Below, piece after piece: positions 29,799 through 37,640 of a stretch of DNA of 37,686 nucleotides (positions are counted from its first letter, which is position 1; every line of letters begins with the position of its first letter). A model generated the notes under the pieces. It was not told the origin of the DNA. It ran no database searches and worked only from the letters and a program-made list of their open reading frames with translations. The position numbers and the translations under genes are program-made. The stretch spans positions 1 to 37,686 of the forward strand of contig CAXMRC010000011.1 in the NCBI GenBank assembly GCA_964195945.1, written 5' to 3'. The stretch comes from JAAETI01 sp964195945 (lineage in GTDB: Bacteria; Actinomycetota; Acidimicrobiia; Spongiisociales; UBA5794).

Positions 29799-29883
29799 TG
29801 TCGGAGAGAAGACTCGAACTTCCACGAGACAATGTCTCACTAGGCCCTCAACCTAGCGCGTCTACCAATTCCGCCACTCCGAC
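29799..29883 (-). tRNA. tRNA-Leu(GAG)
   Basis: The minus strand folds as an 85-base class II tRNA. The acceptor stem GTCGGAG pairs with CTCCGAC and the discriminator is A. The D arm contains GGCGGAATTGGTAGACGC. The anticodon stem is CTAGG/CCTAG around TTGAGGG, giving anticodon GAG (29849-29847) for leucine CUC/CUU. The long variable arm is GAGAC-ATT-GTCTC, and the T arm has GGAAG-TTCGAGT-CTTCT. The long variable arm and A73 are as expected for leucine. CCA is not encoded. Confidence 0.97.
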
Positions 29884-29887
29884 GGGG

Positions 29888-29926
29888 CGAACCCGCCATC
29901 AGCGGGTTCGTTGCGGCGCAAGTATA
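29888..29926 (-). promoter_or_regulatory. tRNA-Leu promoter and leader hairpin
   Basis: A -10 hexamer TATACT lies on the minus strand at 29926-29921; no good -35 was found. The predicted start, near 29914, is followed by a perfect 9-bp hairpin (CGAACCCGC with GCGGGTTCG, 29888-29896 and 29902-29910). It ends four bases before the mature tRNA 5' end. It could also act as the oppF terminator, because oppF ends 49 bases above the -10. Confidence 0.45.
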
Positions 29927-29974
29927 GCCCCGCGGGCCGGAGGCAGATCCTGCGCTGCGCTCGCGAACAGGTGC

Positions 29975-31048
29975 CTAAACGACCTGCACAATCTCGGGGA
30001 AGTGACAGGCGACCCAGTGCCCTGGCTCCACTTCCAGCAAGGGAGGCTCGTCAACATCGCAGGTACCCGCCTGCGCTTTGGGACACCTGGTGTTGAACCG
30101 ACATCCCTGCGGCGGGTTCGACGGCGACGGGATGTCACCTTCGAGAATGATCCGCTTCCGATTGGCCTCAATCGTCGGATCTGGAATCGGCACAGCAGAA
30201 AGCAATGCATGGGTGTACGGATGCATGGGCCTGTCATACAACGTATTGCGGTCGGTCATCTCCGCAATCTTGCCAAGGTACATCACCGCGACACGATCCG
30301 AGATGTGACGCACAACGGACAAATCATGTGCAATGAATAGATAAGTCAGACCGAATTCGTCCTGGAGATCCTGCATCAGGTTCAATACCTGCGCCTGGAT
30401 TGACACATCGAGAGCTGACACCGGTTCGTCGAGGACCATGAATTGCGGGTTCAAGGCGAGCGCCCTGGCGACACCAATCCGCTGTCTCTGCCCTCCAGAG
30501 AACTCATGCGGATATCGGTTGGTGTGCTCAGGACTCAGACCGACGACCTCGAGCAGATGCTTCACGCGCTCGAGACGTTCCGCCTGCGAACCCATGCCGT
30601 TAACAGTCATCGGTTCGGCAATGATGCTGGCGACAGTCATCCGCGGGTTCAGCGAAGCGTACGGATCTTGGAATACGATCTGCAGTTCACGGCGGAGCCC
30701 TCGCAGAACCTCCCGGCCAGCAGATGCGACGTCGACCGCCGGATCGATGGTGCCATCTTCGTTTGCACCGCGGAACCACACTTCGCCACTCGTCGGTTCC
30801 AGCAGACGTAACACCGAACGCGCCGTTGTCGACTTCCCGCAGCCAGATTCGCCAACGAGTCCCAGCGTCTCGCCGCGCTTCACCTGGAACGAAATATCGG
30901 AAACTGCCTGCACCGCCCCAACCCGCTTTTTGAAAAAGACTCCACGATTGATAGGGAATTCTTTTACAAGGTGATTGACACGCAGAATCACATCATCTGG
31001 AATCGAGGCCGCACCGCCCGTATCTCCCTGGTAGGCGGTGTCGGTCAT
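29975..31048 (-). CDS. oppF: Oligopeptide/dipeptide ABC importer ATPase OppF
   Basis: This is the second of two ATPases that drive peptide import. The 357-residue protein has Walker A GESGCGKS (about residues 67-74), the Q-loop QIVFQDPYASLNPRM, signature FSGGQRQR, Walker B FMVLDEP and the H-loop AHD. The C-terminal oligo_HPY region has the motif GCRFNTRCPKAQAGTC, giving closely spaced cysteines. In some actinobacterial Opp/Dpp systems this domain binds a [4Fe-4S] cluster, and the pattern here would allow it. The ATG overlaps the oppD stop (ATGA). A GTG or ATG further inside is possible but unnecessary. The transported peptide class is not defined. Confidence 0.92.
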   Translation of the reverse strand: MTDTAYQGDTGGAASIPDDVILRVNHLVKEFPINRGVFFKKRVGAVQAVSDISFQVKRGETLGLVGESGCGKSTTARSVLRLLEPTSGEVWFRGANEDGTIDPAVDVASAGREVLRGLRRELQIVFQDPYASLNPRMTVASIIAEPMTVNGMGSQAERLERVKHLLEVVGLSPEHTNRYPHEFSGGQRQRIGVARALALNPQFMVLDEPVSALDVSIQAQVLNLMQDLQDEFGLTYLFIAHDLSVVRHISDRVAVMYLGKIAEMTDRNTLYDRPMHPYTHALLSAVPIPDPTIEANRKRIILEGDIPSPSNPPQGCRFNTRCPKAQAGTCDVDEPPLLEVEPGHWVACHFPEIVQVV

Positions 31049-32055
31049 GACGTAGCTCCTATTGCAATGCTCTTGAGGTCGAGTTCATCAGAGCGGTGAC
31101 AAGCTACCTTCTGGCCTTCCTGGCTCTGGTGAAGTATGGGCAAGGCCTCGCGACAAATGTCAGTAGCGAAATCGCAGCGCGGGTTGAACCGGCACCCCGA
31201 CGGTGGGTTGATAAGCGATGGAGGCGCGCCTCGAACCGAGTTGAGACGTTCTTGTTGTGATCCGTCGAGACGAGTCATCGACCCCAGTAGACCCCAGGTG
31301 TATGGGTGCTGTGGGTTGTGGAAGATCTCGTCGGCGGTGCCCCGTTCCACGATCGCCCCGGCATACATCACCTGGATCGAGTCGCAGAAGCCGGCAACGA
31401 CACCCAGGTCGTGTGTGATCAAGAGCACCGCAGTGTTGCGCTGCTCAGCCAACTCCAGCATCAGATTCATAATCTGCGCTTGGGTCGTGACGTCAAGAGC
31501 CGTGGTTGGCTCATCGGCGATCAACAGCTTGGGATCGCACGACAACCCCATGGCGATCATGACCCGCTGCCGCATACCACCGGAGAACTGGTGTGGATAG
31601 TCCTCCATCACGTCTGCGGCGTGCGGAATCTGCACGTCCGAAAGGGTACTGATAGCGATCTCACGCGCCTCAGACTTGGAAACATCCTGGTGCAGCAGAA
31701 TGGTTTCTATCAACTGATCACCAATTGTGTATACCGGGTTGAGCGCAGTCATCGGATCCTGGAAAATCATTGCGATTTCCCCGCCGCGCACAGCCTGCAT
31801 ATCGCTTTCGCCAAGTTGGAGCAGGTCACGCCCGTCGAAATCGATCGTTCCTGTAACGATCTCGCCGGCCGGCGGTTCGATAAGACGCATAATCGACATC
31901 GCAGTCACGGACTTCCCACAGCCCGATTCGCCGACGACGCCACGGCGCTCGCCGGCGTCTACCTGGAAGGAGACACCATCCACGGCCTTGACAACACCTT
32001 CTTCTGTTGAGAAGTACGTTCTCAGGTCTTCTACTTTGAGCAACGGTTCAGACAA
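31045..32055 (-). CDS. oppD: Oligopeptide/dipeptide ABC importer ATPase OppD
   Basis: This is the first ATPase of the importer, 336 residues long. It shows Walker A GESGCGKS, AMIFQDPMTALNPVYT at the Q-loop, signature FSGGMRQR, LLIADEPTTALD as Walker B and D-loop, and LLITHDLGVV at the H-loop. The C-terminal segment has GCRFNPRCDFATDIC, again with the cysteines of the oligo_HPY region. OppD and OppF form the heterodimeric motor beneath the OppB/OppC channel. It starts five bases after the oppC stop and overlaps oppF. Confidence 0.93.
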   Translation of the reverse strand: MSEPLLKVEDLRTYFSTEEGVVKAVDGVSFQVDAGERRGVVGESGCGKSVTAMSIMRLIEPPAGEIVTGTIDFDGRDLLQLGESDMQAVRGGEIAMIFQDPMTALNPVYTIGDQLIETILLHQDVSKSEAREIAISTLSDVQIPHAADVMEDYPHQFSGGMRQRVMIAMGLSCDPKLLIADEPTTALDVTTQAQIMNLMLELAEQRNTAVLLITHDLGVVAGFCDSIQVMYAGAIVERGTADEIFHNPQHPYTWGLLGSMTRLDGSQQERLNSVRGAPPSLINPPSGCRFNPRCDFATDICREALPILHQSQEGQKVACHRSDELDLKSIAIGATS

Positions 32056-32060
32056 CGTTC

Positions 32061-33236
32061 CTACTTTCGCTCGATCGTCTGCGTCGGATCTAACGCGTCG
32101 CGCAAACCATCACCGATGAAGTTGATTGCCAGAACGGTTGAGATCAACGCGCCAGCCGAAAAGACCAGCTCCCACCAGAATCCACGCACGGCAATTGACG
32201 CACCCGCCGCGGCCATTCCACCCCACGTCGGAATCGGGGGCCGTACCCCAAAGCCGAGGAAGGAGAGCGCCGCTTCGAGGATGATGGCCGTGCCGACGAT
32301 CAGGGTGGTTTGCACGATGATCGGACTCAGGGCATTCGGCAGGATATGCCGGAAGATGATGCGGCGGTCGTTGGCGCCCGCGGCCCGAGCCGCCTCGACA
32401 AATTCCTTCTCCCGTAGGGAAAGGAACTCGGCCCGCACGATCCGAGCCAGAGCGCCCCAAACCAGGAAGCCAATCAACACCGCGATCCCCCATGCTCCCT
32501 GTCTCAGGAAGCTGGGCAAGAACTGCAATTCCGGGAGCACCCGACCGACGACTATCGCCACCGGCAGCAGCGGTAGGCCAAGGACGAGGTCGGTGAACCG
32601 CATCAGCGACTGGTCAACGACACCAGGGTAGAAGCCGGCTAGCGAGCCGACGACCGTTCCCAAAAGTGCGACGAGCGACCCAACCACGATGCCTACAGCA
32701 AGGCTGGCGCGCCCACCGTGGATGACACGGGACAGAACGTCTCGGCCGAGATCATCTGTGCCAAGCGGCAGCGATCCGCGCGGGGCTATGTTCACCAAGA
32801 TCCGACCCGTGTCGTCGGGAAGTTGGTCCGCATAGTGGTTGATGTGAGGTAGGTCGACAACACCCCAACTCGACACTAGAAAGAGAGCGCCGATCCCGCC
32901 TATGAACGCGAGCGCAGTCGCCATCCCCGGCAGTTTGCCTTTGAATGAGCGATACGCGGCGTACAAGGCTGCCGTTGTGATGACGATCATGATGACGGTC
33001 GTGAGACCACTCATCTCAATCGGCCCGCTCCCGCAGAACGTGTCATTCTTGGCACACGTGTAGAGGGGGGCCGTCAAGGCTGCGAAGCCGATGAACGACA
33101 TGTAGAAGAACGCGATCGTTGCTAGCCGGTGACGCCGCAGTCGGGTCACAAACAAGTCCCACTGGGTTATCGGCTCTGCCGATATCCCCTCTGCTACGTC
33201 GGTAACGCCCTCATCCACCGGTCCTCGCTCAGTCAT
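32061..33236 (-). CDS. oppC: Peptide ABC importer permease OppC with an inserted helix pair
   Basis: OppC forms half of the transmembrane channel. At 391 residues it is longer than usual (about 290-340). The family core is present: TM1 near residues 40-58, the LGTDDLGRDVLSRVIHGGRASL motif, and EAARAAGANDRRIIFRHILPNALSPIIV (the EAA loop that contacts the ATPases). ALSFLGFGVRPPIPTWGG and the C-terminal helices also agree. The extra material lies between TM1 and LGTDDLGRD: two further hydrophobic helices at about 77-95 and 104-122, after a short segment with Cys61 and Cys68. OppB has an insertion at the equivalent place. The ATG overlaps the oppB stop by eight bases. Confidence 0.92.
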   Translation of the reverse strand: MTERGPVDEGVTDVAEGISAEPITQWDLFVTRLRRHRLATIAFFYMSFIGFAALTAPLYTCAKNDTFCGSGPIEMSGLTTVIMIVITTAALYAAYRSFKGKLPGMATALAFIGGIGALFLVSSWGVVDLPHINHYADQLPDDTGRILVNIAPRGSLPLGTDDLGRDVLSRVIHGGRASLAVGIVVGSLVALLGTVVGSLAGFYPGVVDQSLMRFTDLVLGLPLLPVAIVVGRVLPELQFLPSFLRQGAWGIAVLIGFLVWGALARIVRAEFLSLREKEFVEAARAAGANDRRIIFRHILPNALSPIIVQTTLIVGTAIILEAALSFLGFGVRPPIPTWGGMAAAGASIAVRGFWWELVFSAGALISTVLAINFIGDGLRDALDPTQTIERK

Positions 33237-34455
33237 AGCGAACCCTCGGATCGAGAACGCCGTAGAGGATGTCGGCGACGATATTCATGACGACAACGCC
33301 GGCACCGATCGCCATCACAACAGCCATGATTGTCGGGTAGTCGACGGCACCGATAGCGCCGATGTAAAGGCGGCCGACGCCTGGCCAACCGAAGATCGAC
33401 TCGGTGATGATGGCGCCACCGATCATGCCAGCCACATCCAACGAGACGAGCGTGACGATCGGGATGAGCGCATTGCGGAGAGCATGCTTGACGATGACCG
33501 TCCGCCGCGGCAGCCCTTTTGCCTTAGCCGTGCGCAAATAGTCGCTGTGCATGACCTCGAGCATGGAGGCTCGCTGGAACCGCGAGTACCCGGCCAGCGA
33601 GATGGCCGCGATCGACAGCGCCGGCAGGGTGAGATGCTGCACGACATCTCCCAACTGTGCCAGGGACGGCAACCCGAGGAAACCCCGCCCAAGCTCCGTG
33701 TACCCGGAACTCGTCATCCCGGCGACATAGAACACCTTCACGCCTGTCCACTTTTCAATGTTGAGCGCCAGCATCAGCTGCAGCATGACCCCGATGATGA
33801 AGATCGGTGTCGAGAACGTGATGAATGACAACATGGTCCCAAACTGATCAAAGAACGAATACTGCTTTATCGCCTGATAGACACCGAGCGGTATACCGAT
33901 GATCAGCGCGATCAACAACGCCGTCATCATGAGACGGTAGGTGTTGCCGGCGGCTCCAAAGACGTTGTCCCAAACCGCACCGTCGCCACGGAACGACTCA
34001 CCCCAGTTCAGGGCGAAAATGATCCGGCTCTTGAGTATCCAGAACGCCGCGACCCACACGCCAATAACTGAGAAGGCCCGAAAGGCGCGCCACCAGTTGG
34101 CCTTCACCTGTAGGAAGAAGGTCGACGCCGTGTAGATGGCTGCGACGCCAACCGCAACGAACGCTACCCAACTCCGGATACCCAGCTTGCCGAAGATCAC
34201 AGTGAGACCGTCTTGAGCCGGAACGTCAATTGGCCAAACAAAATTCTTCAGCCAAATGAAATACTGTTCATACCAGGGCTTGTCAAGGCCCCATTGCTCG
34301 GTCAACAGGGCTATCACCGGCTGCATTCGCGGATTGAGCTTTAGCCGATCCAGCGGCGTGCCCCCAGAGAACTGGATGAGCACGAACACGACCAAACTCA
34401 ATGCAAAAAGCGTGACAACGCCGTAGACCAAGCGTCGCAAGATGTACGCGAACAC
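33229..34455 (-). CDS. oppB: Peptide ABC importer permease OppB with an inserted helix pair
   Basis: OppB forms the other half of the channel. At 408 residues it exceeds the usual 306-340. TM1 is YILRRLVYGVVTLFALSLVVFVLI, followed by the family segment EQWGLDKPWYEQYFIWLK. Between that and the WGESFRG element sits an insertion of about 70 residues with two hydrophobic helices, at about 96-115 and 126-141. The core then resumes with the six-helix permease and the EAA loop LRTAKAKGLPRRTVIVKHALRNALIP. It ends at the LDPRVRYD tail. The GTG start follows a GGGAGG...AAAGG purine stretch. A terminator-like hairpin lies upstream of it, between oppA and oppB. Confidence 0.92.
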   Translation of the reverse strand: MFAYILRRLVYGVVTLFALSLVVFVLIQFSGGTPLDRLKLNPRMQPVIALLTEQWGLDKPWYEQYFIWLKNFVWPIDVPAQDGLTVIFGKLGIRSWVAFVAVGVAAIYTASTFFLQVKANWWRAFRAFSVIGVWVAAFWILKSRIIFALNWGESFRGDGAVWDNVFGAAGNTYRLMMTALLIALIIGIPLGVYQAIKQYSFFDQFGTMLSFITFSTPIFIIGVMLQLMLALNIEKWTGVKVFYVAGMTSSGYTELGRGFLGLPSLAQLGDVVQHLTLPALSIAAISLAGYSRFQRASMLEVMHSDYLRTAKAKGLPRRTVIVKHALRNALIPIVTLVSLDVAGMIGGAIITESIFGWPGVGRLYIGAIGAVDYPTIMAVVMAIGAGVVVMNIVADILYGVLDPRVRYD

Positions 34456-34573
34456 CCTTTTTCTTTGCCTCCCGCTCGGGTCAAGCGACTATACCAGGCG
34501 AGGCCATCATCGGAACTGCGGAAGGTCACTCGCCTGACGTTTTCTGGATAGAGCGTTCCAAAGAGCCAAAGAG

Positions 34574-34601
34574 AAAGGGGCCCGCCGAAGCGGGCCCCTT
34601 T
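34574..34601 (-). terminator. 12-bp UUCG-capped hairpin between oppA and oppB
   Basis: AAAGGGGCCCGC (34574-34585) and GCGGGCCCCTTT (34590-34601) pair perfectly around CGAA. On the transcribed minus strand the loop reads UUCG closed by C-G, a very stable tetraloop. The tail UUUCUCUUU follows. It lies 25 bases past the oppA stop and 118 before oppB, so it should act as an attenuator that leaves oppA transcripts in excess over oppBCDF. Confidence 0.85.
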
Positions 34602-34625
34602 CGGAATAGTCAGATCGAGTCAACC

Positions 34626-36434
34626 TTATAGGTCGAGGCGATACCACTCTTCCATATTCCAGGTGTGACTCTGTTGAGTCGGGTTGTGCTTGAAGCCACC
34701 AACCACATCGCCCCAAACCGCAGCCGTCACGAGACGGGCATACAGCGGAATGATCACGACCTGGTCGGCGAGGATGTTCTCACCTTCCTGCATGAGAGGA
34801 ATGAGAATCTCCGGGTCAACCGACTCGTTCAACGCATCACGGATCTCGGCGAACCGTGCGGTGTTCTCGTCGATGGTTACCGAATCCTCGGTGCCCCAGC
34901 GGTAGTAGTTGGCGCCGTCCGGTGGCGGTGCCTCCGGATCGAACAGGTCGAACAGGCTCAGTGCGCCGGAGAAACCCGGTGAACCGACCCAAGCCCACTC
35001 GCCAAGATCCCACAGACCGTTGTCAAGCGTCTCACCAAAGAACAGCTGCGAATCTTCGAGCTGGTTCTCATAGGTGACGCCGACATCGCCGAACATGTTC
35101 ACGAAGAGCTCAGAGAGCTTGACGCGAGCGTCGTTGTTCGACGTGGTCGAGAAGACGGTGAAGAGCTCGTCTACGCCGAGTTCAGCCTTGGCCGTCTCGA
35201 AGTAGGCCATTGCTGTATCAACGTTGTAGTCGTACTGAGCCCATGCGCCCGTCGAGATGGTCGGGGTGACCGGCTCGAGGAACGAAGTGAGCGGCTCAAC
35301 CTGGCCGGCAAGAATCTCATCAACGATGAGCGTGGTGTTGATCGTATGAGCAACGCCCTTGCGGTAGTTGAGGTTTTCGTTTGCGGAGTTCTCGTTCTTG
35401 TCGAGACGACCGGGACCGAACTGGAAGTTCAAGTGCTCCCAAACCGGACCGCTCAAGACCTCAACGATGGCGCCTTCTGGCTCGAGAGCCTGGAGAGCTT
35501 CAATCGTCTCGGTTGCGGGCGGAGGTTGGATGACGTCTACTTCACGGCCCTTGAAGGCTGTGATGATCGACTCGGTCTCCGGGATGAACCGGAAAACAAC
35601 GCTGTCGAGGAAGGGCAGCTGCTGCCCGGTCTCGGCATCGGTCTTCCAGTAGTTCTCGTTACGAACGACCTTGATGAACTCGCCCTTCTGCCACGAATCG
35701 AACACGAACGGACCGGCCGATGGCCACATGGTCTCGTTCCAGTCCGTGGTGAAGTCGGTGCCCTCGACAGCGTGCTTTGGAATGATCTGACTGAAGATCA
35801 GCTCATACAAAGCGGTCGGCTGTGCGAGGGTGTACGAGAACGTCTTGGCGCCGACCTCGGTCGACACGATGTCCTCATACGTGGTCTTGTCGACGGGAAG
35901 GTCCGGGTCCATGATGATGTCCAGCGTGAACTGGAGGTCGTCACCACTAATCGGGGTGCCGTCTGACCAGATGGCCTCGTCACGGATTTGATAGTTGACC
36001 GTCATGGTGCCGTCGTCGTTCAGAGAGACGCCACCGTTGGCGACGGTCGGCAGCTCCGTTACGAGCTCAGCATCGAGCTCGAGCGTGAAGCCGTTGATCT
36101 GCTGGACACCGGCCCAGTAGGACTCGCCGACGATTGACACGATGAAGTTGTCACCACCCGGAACAAACGAGTTCAAGGTTGGGGGCTCCTGGTCATCAGC
36201 AACCACGACCTCGCCACCATACTGCTTGCCGGGATCGGCAGTAGTCGTGGTCGCGGGTGCGGCTGTTGTTGTTGCAGGTGCTTCTGTTGTTGTTGTTACT
36301 GCTGCTGCTGTGGTTGGTGCTGCTGTTGTTGCATCTGCGCCATCGTCCGAATCGCCGCATGCGGCGGCGATTAGAGCGAAAGCGAGAAGAGCAGCAAACC
36401 ACAACACCTTGCGGCTACGCCACAATCGATTCAA
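34626..36434 (-). CDS. oppA: Peptide ABC transporter substrate-binding lipoprotein OppA
   Basis: OppA captures peptides outside the membrane and delivers them to OppBC. This 602-residue lipoprotein has a signal peptide with lipobox ALIAAAC and lipidated Cys26. A Thr/Ala/Pro-rich linker (about 33-67) follows, and then the family-5 binding protein (SBP_bac_5). That part contains QEPPTLNSFVPGGDNF, YQIRDEAIWSDGTPISGDDLQFTLD, FVFDSWQKGEFIKVVRNENYWK and NYRKGVAHTINTT. The TTG start has AAGGAGG six bases upstream. It is 48 bases behind secG; a weak 5-bp hairpin CTGAT-CTC-ATCAG lies in that gap. Codons of the linker are a GTT/GCT-rich low-complexity run at about 36234-36338. Confidence 0.94.
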   Translation of the reverse strand: MNRLWRSRKVLWFAALLAFALIAAACGDSDDGADATTAAPTTAAAVTTTTEAPATTTAAPATTTTADPGKQYGGEVVVADDQEPPTLNSFVPGGDNFIVSIVGESYWAGVQQINGFTLELDAELVTELPTVANGGVSLNDDGTMTVNYQIRDEAIWSDGTPISGDDLQFTLDIIMDPDLPVDKTTYEDIVSTEVGAKTFSYTLAQPTALYELIFSQIIPKHAVEGTDFTTDWNETMWPSAGPFVFDSWQKGEFIKVVRNENYWKTDAETGQQLPFLDSVVFRFIPETESIITAFKGREVDVIQPPPATETIEALQALEPEGAIVEVLSGPVWEHLNFQFGPGRLDKNENSANENLNYRKGVAHTINTTLIVDEILAGQVEPLTSFLEPVTPTISTGAWAQYDYNVDTAMAYFETAKAELGVDELFTVFSTTSNNDARVKLSELFVNMFGDVGVTYENQLEDSQLFFGETLDNGLWDLGEWAWVGSPGFSGALSLFDLFDPEAPPPDGANYYRWGTEDSVTIDENTARFAEIRDALNESVDPEILIPLMQEGENILADQVVIIPLYARLVTAAVWGDVVGGFKHNPTQQSHTWNMEEWYRLDL

Positions 36435-36482
36435 GGGTTGCCTCCTTGGTATTCCGTGTTAGGAAACTGATGAGATCAGCGT

Positions 36483-36713
36483 TTAGCGCCAGAGCCACGT
36501 AAGCGTGACTGTGGTTACTGAGAACAATCCAGCAACGGCCACCGTGATCCGGTCGAGATTGCGCTCGACCACGTTGGACCCCGAAAAACCTCCGCCCATG
36601 CCGCCGCCACCGAACATGTCAGAAACGCCTCCACCCCGACCCGCATGAAGCAGGATCAGGAAAATGAGACCTAATGACACGAGCGCGTGAAGAGCCGCGA
36701 AGACTGAAGCCAA
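36483..36713 (-). CDS. secG: Preprotein translocase subunit SecG
   Basis: SecG is the small, non-essential third subunit of the SecYEG channel. This 76-residue protein has two membrane helices (ASVFAALHALVSLGLIFLILL and ITVAVAGLFSVTTVTLTWLW) joined by a glycine-rich loop (RGGGVSDMFGGGGMGGGFSG) that is typical of the family. The TTG at 36713 follows AGAAAGGGA, which is why I prefer it to an ATG at 36755 that would start within a hairpin. In many actinobacteria secG follows the gap-pgk-tpi genes; here it follows gpmA, another glycolytic gene, 186 bases away. A promoter and a leader hairpin precede it. Confidence 0.9.
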   Translation of the reverse strand: MASVFAALHALVSLGLIFLILLHAGRGGGVSDMFGGGGMGGGFSGSNVVERNLDRITVAVAGLFSVTTVTLTWLWR

Positions 36714-36733
36714 GAGTTTCCCTTTCTCACACG

Positions 36734-36753
36734 GGACCCGCACACGCGGGTCC
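36734..36753 (-). promoter_or_regulatory. Leader hairpin of the secG transcript
   Basis: GGACCCGC (36734-36741) pairs with GCGGGTCC (36746-36753), an 8-bp stem with a four-base loop, 20 to 25 bases ahead of the secG Shine-Dalgarno. It could stabilise the message or tune translation. No T-run follows. Confidence 0.5.
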
Positions 36754-36764
36754 ATGAAGCGCGC

Positions 36765-36793
36765 AGTATGGAGGGTTCGGGGTAGAAGATCAA
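36765..36793 (-). promoter_or_regulatory. Putative secG promoter
   Basis: TTGATC (36793-36788) and CATACT (36770-36765) on the minus strand are separated by exactly 17 bases. Transcription would begin just upstream of the leader hairpin. The position, between gpmA and secG, supports separate transcription of secG. Confidence 0.45.
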
Positions 36794-36899
36794 GTTACGA
36801 CCAGGCAGGTTATGCCAGAACATTGCCACAAGCCCCGGAATCACAGGTCGATCGGCACCTGCACCCACAGACAACTTGCGGTCTCGGATAGGCGTTTGG

Positions 36900-37640
36900 C
36901 TAACCCGCCTGCTTCGCTACCGCCGCCGCGGCAGCGGCCGCAGCTTCGGCATCGCCGAGATATCGGCTCGAGGTCGGCCGCAAATCTCCGTCCAATTCGT
37001 AGAGCAAGGGGATGCCAGTCGGGATATTGAGACTGGTGATGTCGTCTTCGGAAATGGCATCGAGATGCATCACCAGTGCCCGCAGGCTGTTGCCATGGGC
37101 GGCCACGATCACCTGCTTGCCAGCGCGCAGATCGGGGACAATCGCATCGTGCCAATACGGGAGCATCCGGTCGACCACATCCGCAAGACACTCTGTTGCC
37201 GGCAGAAGATCCGATGGCATCCACGAGTACCGCGGATCGTTGCCGGGATGCCGCTCGTCCAAGGGGTCAAGGGCAGGGGGTGGCGTCGAGTACGACCGAC
37301 GCCATACATGAACCTGCTCGGTGCCGTGTTGCTCGGAAGTCTGCTTCTTGTTGAGACCCTGCAACGCACCGTAGTGACGTTCGTTGAGACGCCAATGCTT
37401 CACAACAGGAATCCACACCTGGTCCATCTCGAGCAGAGCGAGGTGAAGAGTGTTGATGGCCCGCTCCAAGACAGATGTATGAGCCACATCGAAAGCAAAA
37501 CCTTCTTGCTTCATGATCCGACCCGCAGCCTTGGCCTCTTCGATGCCCTTGTCCGAAAGGGAGACGTCGGTCCATCCGGTAAACACGTTCTCGAGATTCC
37601 AAGTCGATTGCCCATGGCGAAGAAGTACCAGTTGGGTCAT
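36900..37640 (-). CDS. gpmA: 2,3-bisphosphoglycerate-dependent phosphoglycerate mutase
   Basis: GpmA interconverts 3- and 2-phosphoglycerate in glycolysis. This 246-residue protein has the catalytic LVLLRHGQSTWNLENVFTGW with His9 as the phosphorylated residue. SDKGIEEAKAAGRIM, VLERAINTL and LNERHYGALQGLNK follow, with the second His in VIVAAHGNSLRALVMHL. The tail LGDAEAAAAAAAAVAKQAG is a low-complexity alanine run and is likely unstructured. The ATG at 37640 follows GGGAG by about 9 bases. The gene is complete and ends 186 bases before secG. Confidence 0.96.
   Translation of the reverse strand: MTQLVLLRHGQSTWNLENVFTGWTDVSLSDKGIEEAKAAGRIMKQEGFAFDVAHTSVLERAINTLHLALLEMDQVWIPVVKHWRLNERHYGALQGLNKKQTSEQHGTEQVHVWRRSYSTPPPALDPLDERHPGNDPRYSWMPSDLLPATECLADVVDRMLPYWHDAIVPDLRAGKQVIVAAHGNSLRALVMHLDAISEDDITSLNIPTGIPLLYELDGDLRPTSSRYLGDAEAAAAAAAAVAKQAG

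Noticed and set aside
36234..36350. Short tandem repeats considered as CRISPR or a mobile repeat
   Set aside because: The pattern is a triplet-codon repeat inside the OppA linker with no spacers; it is a coding low-complexity run.
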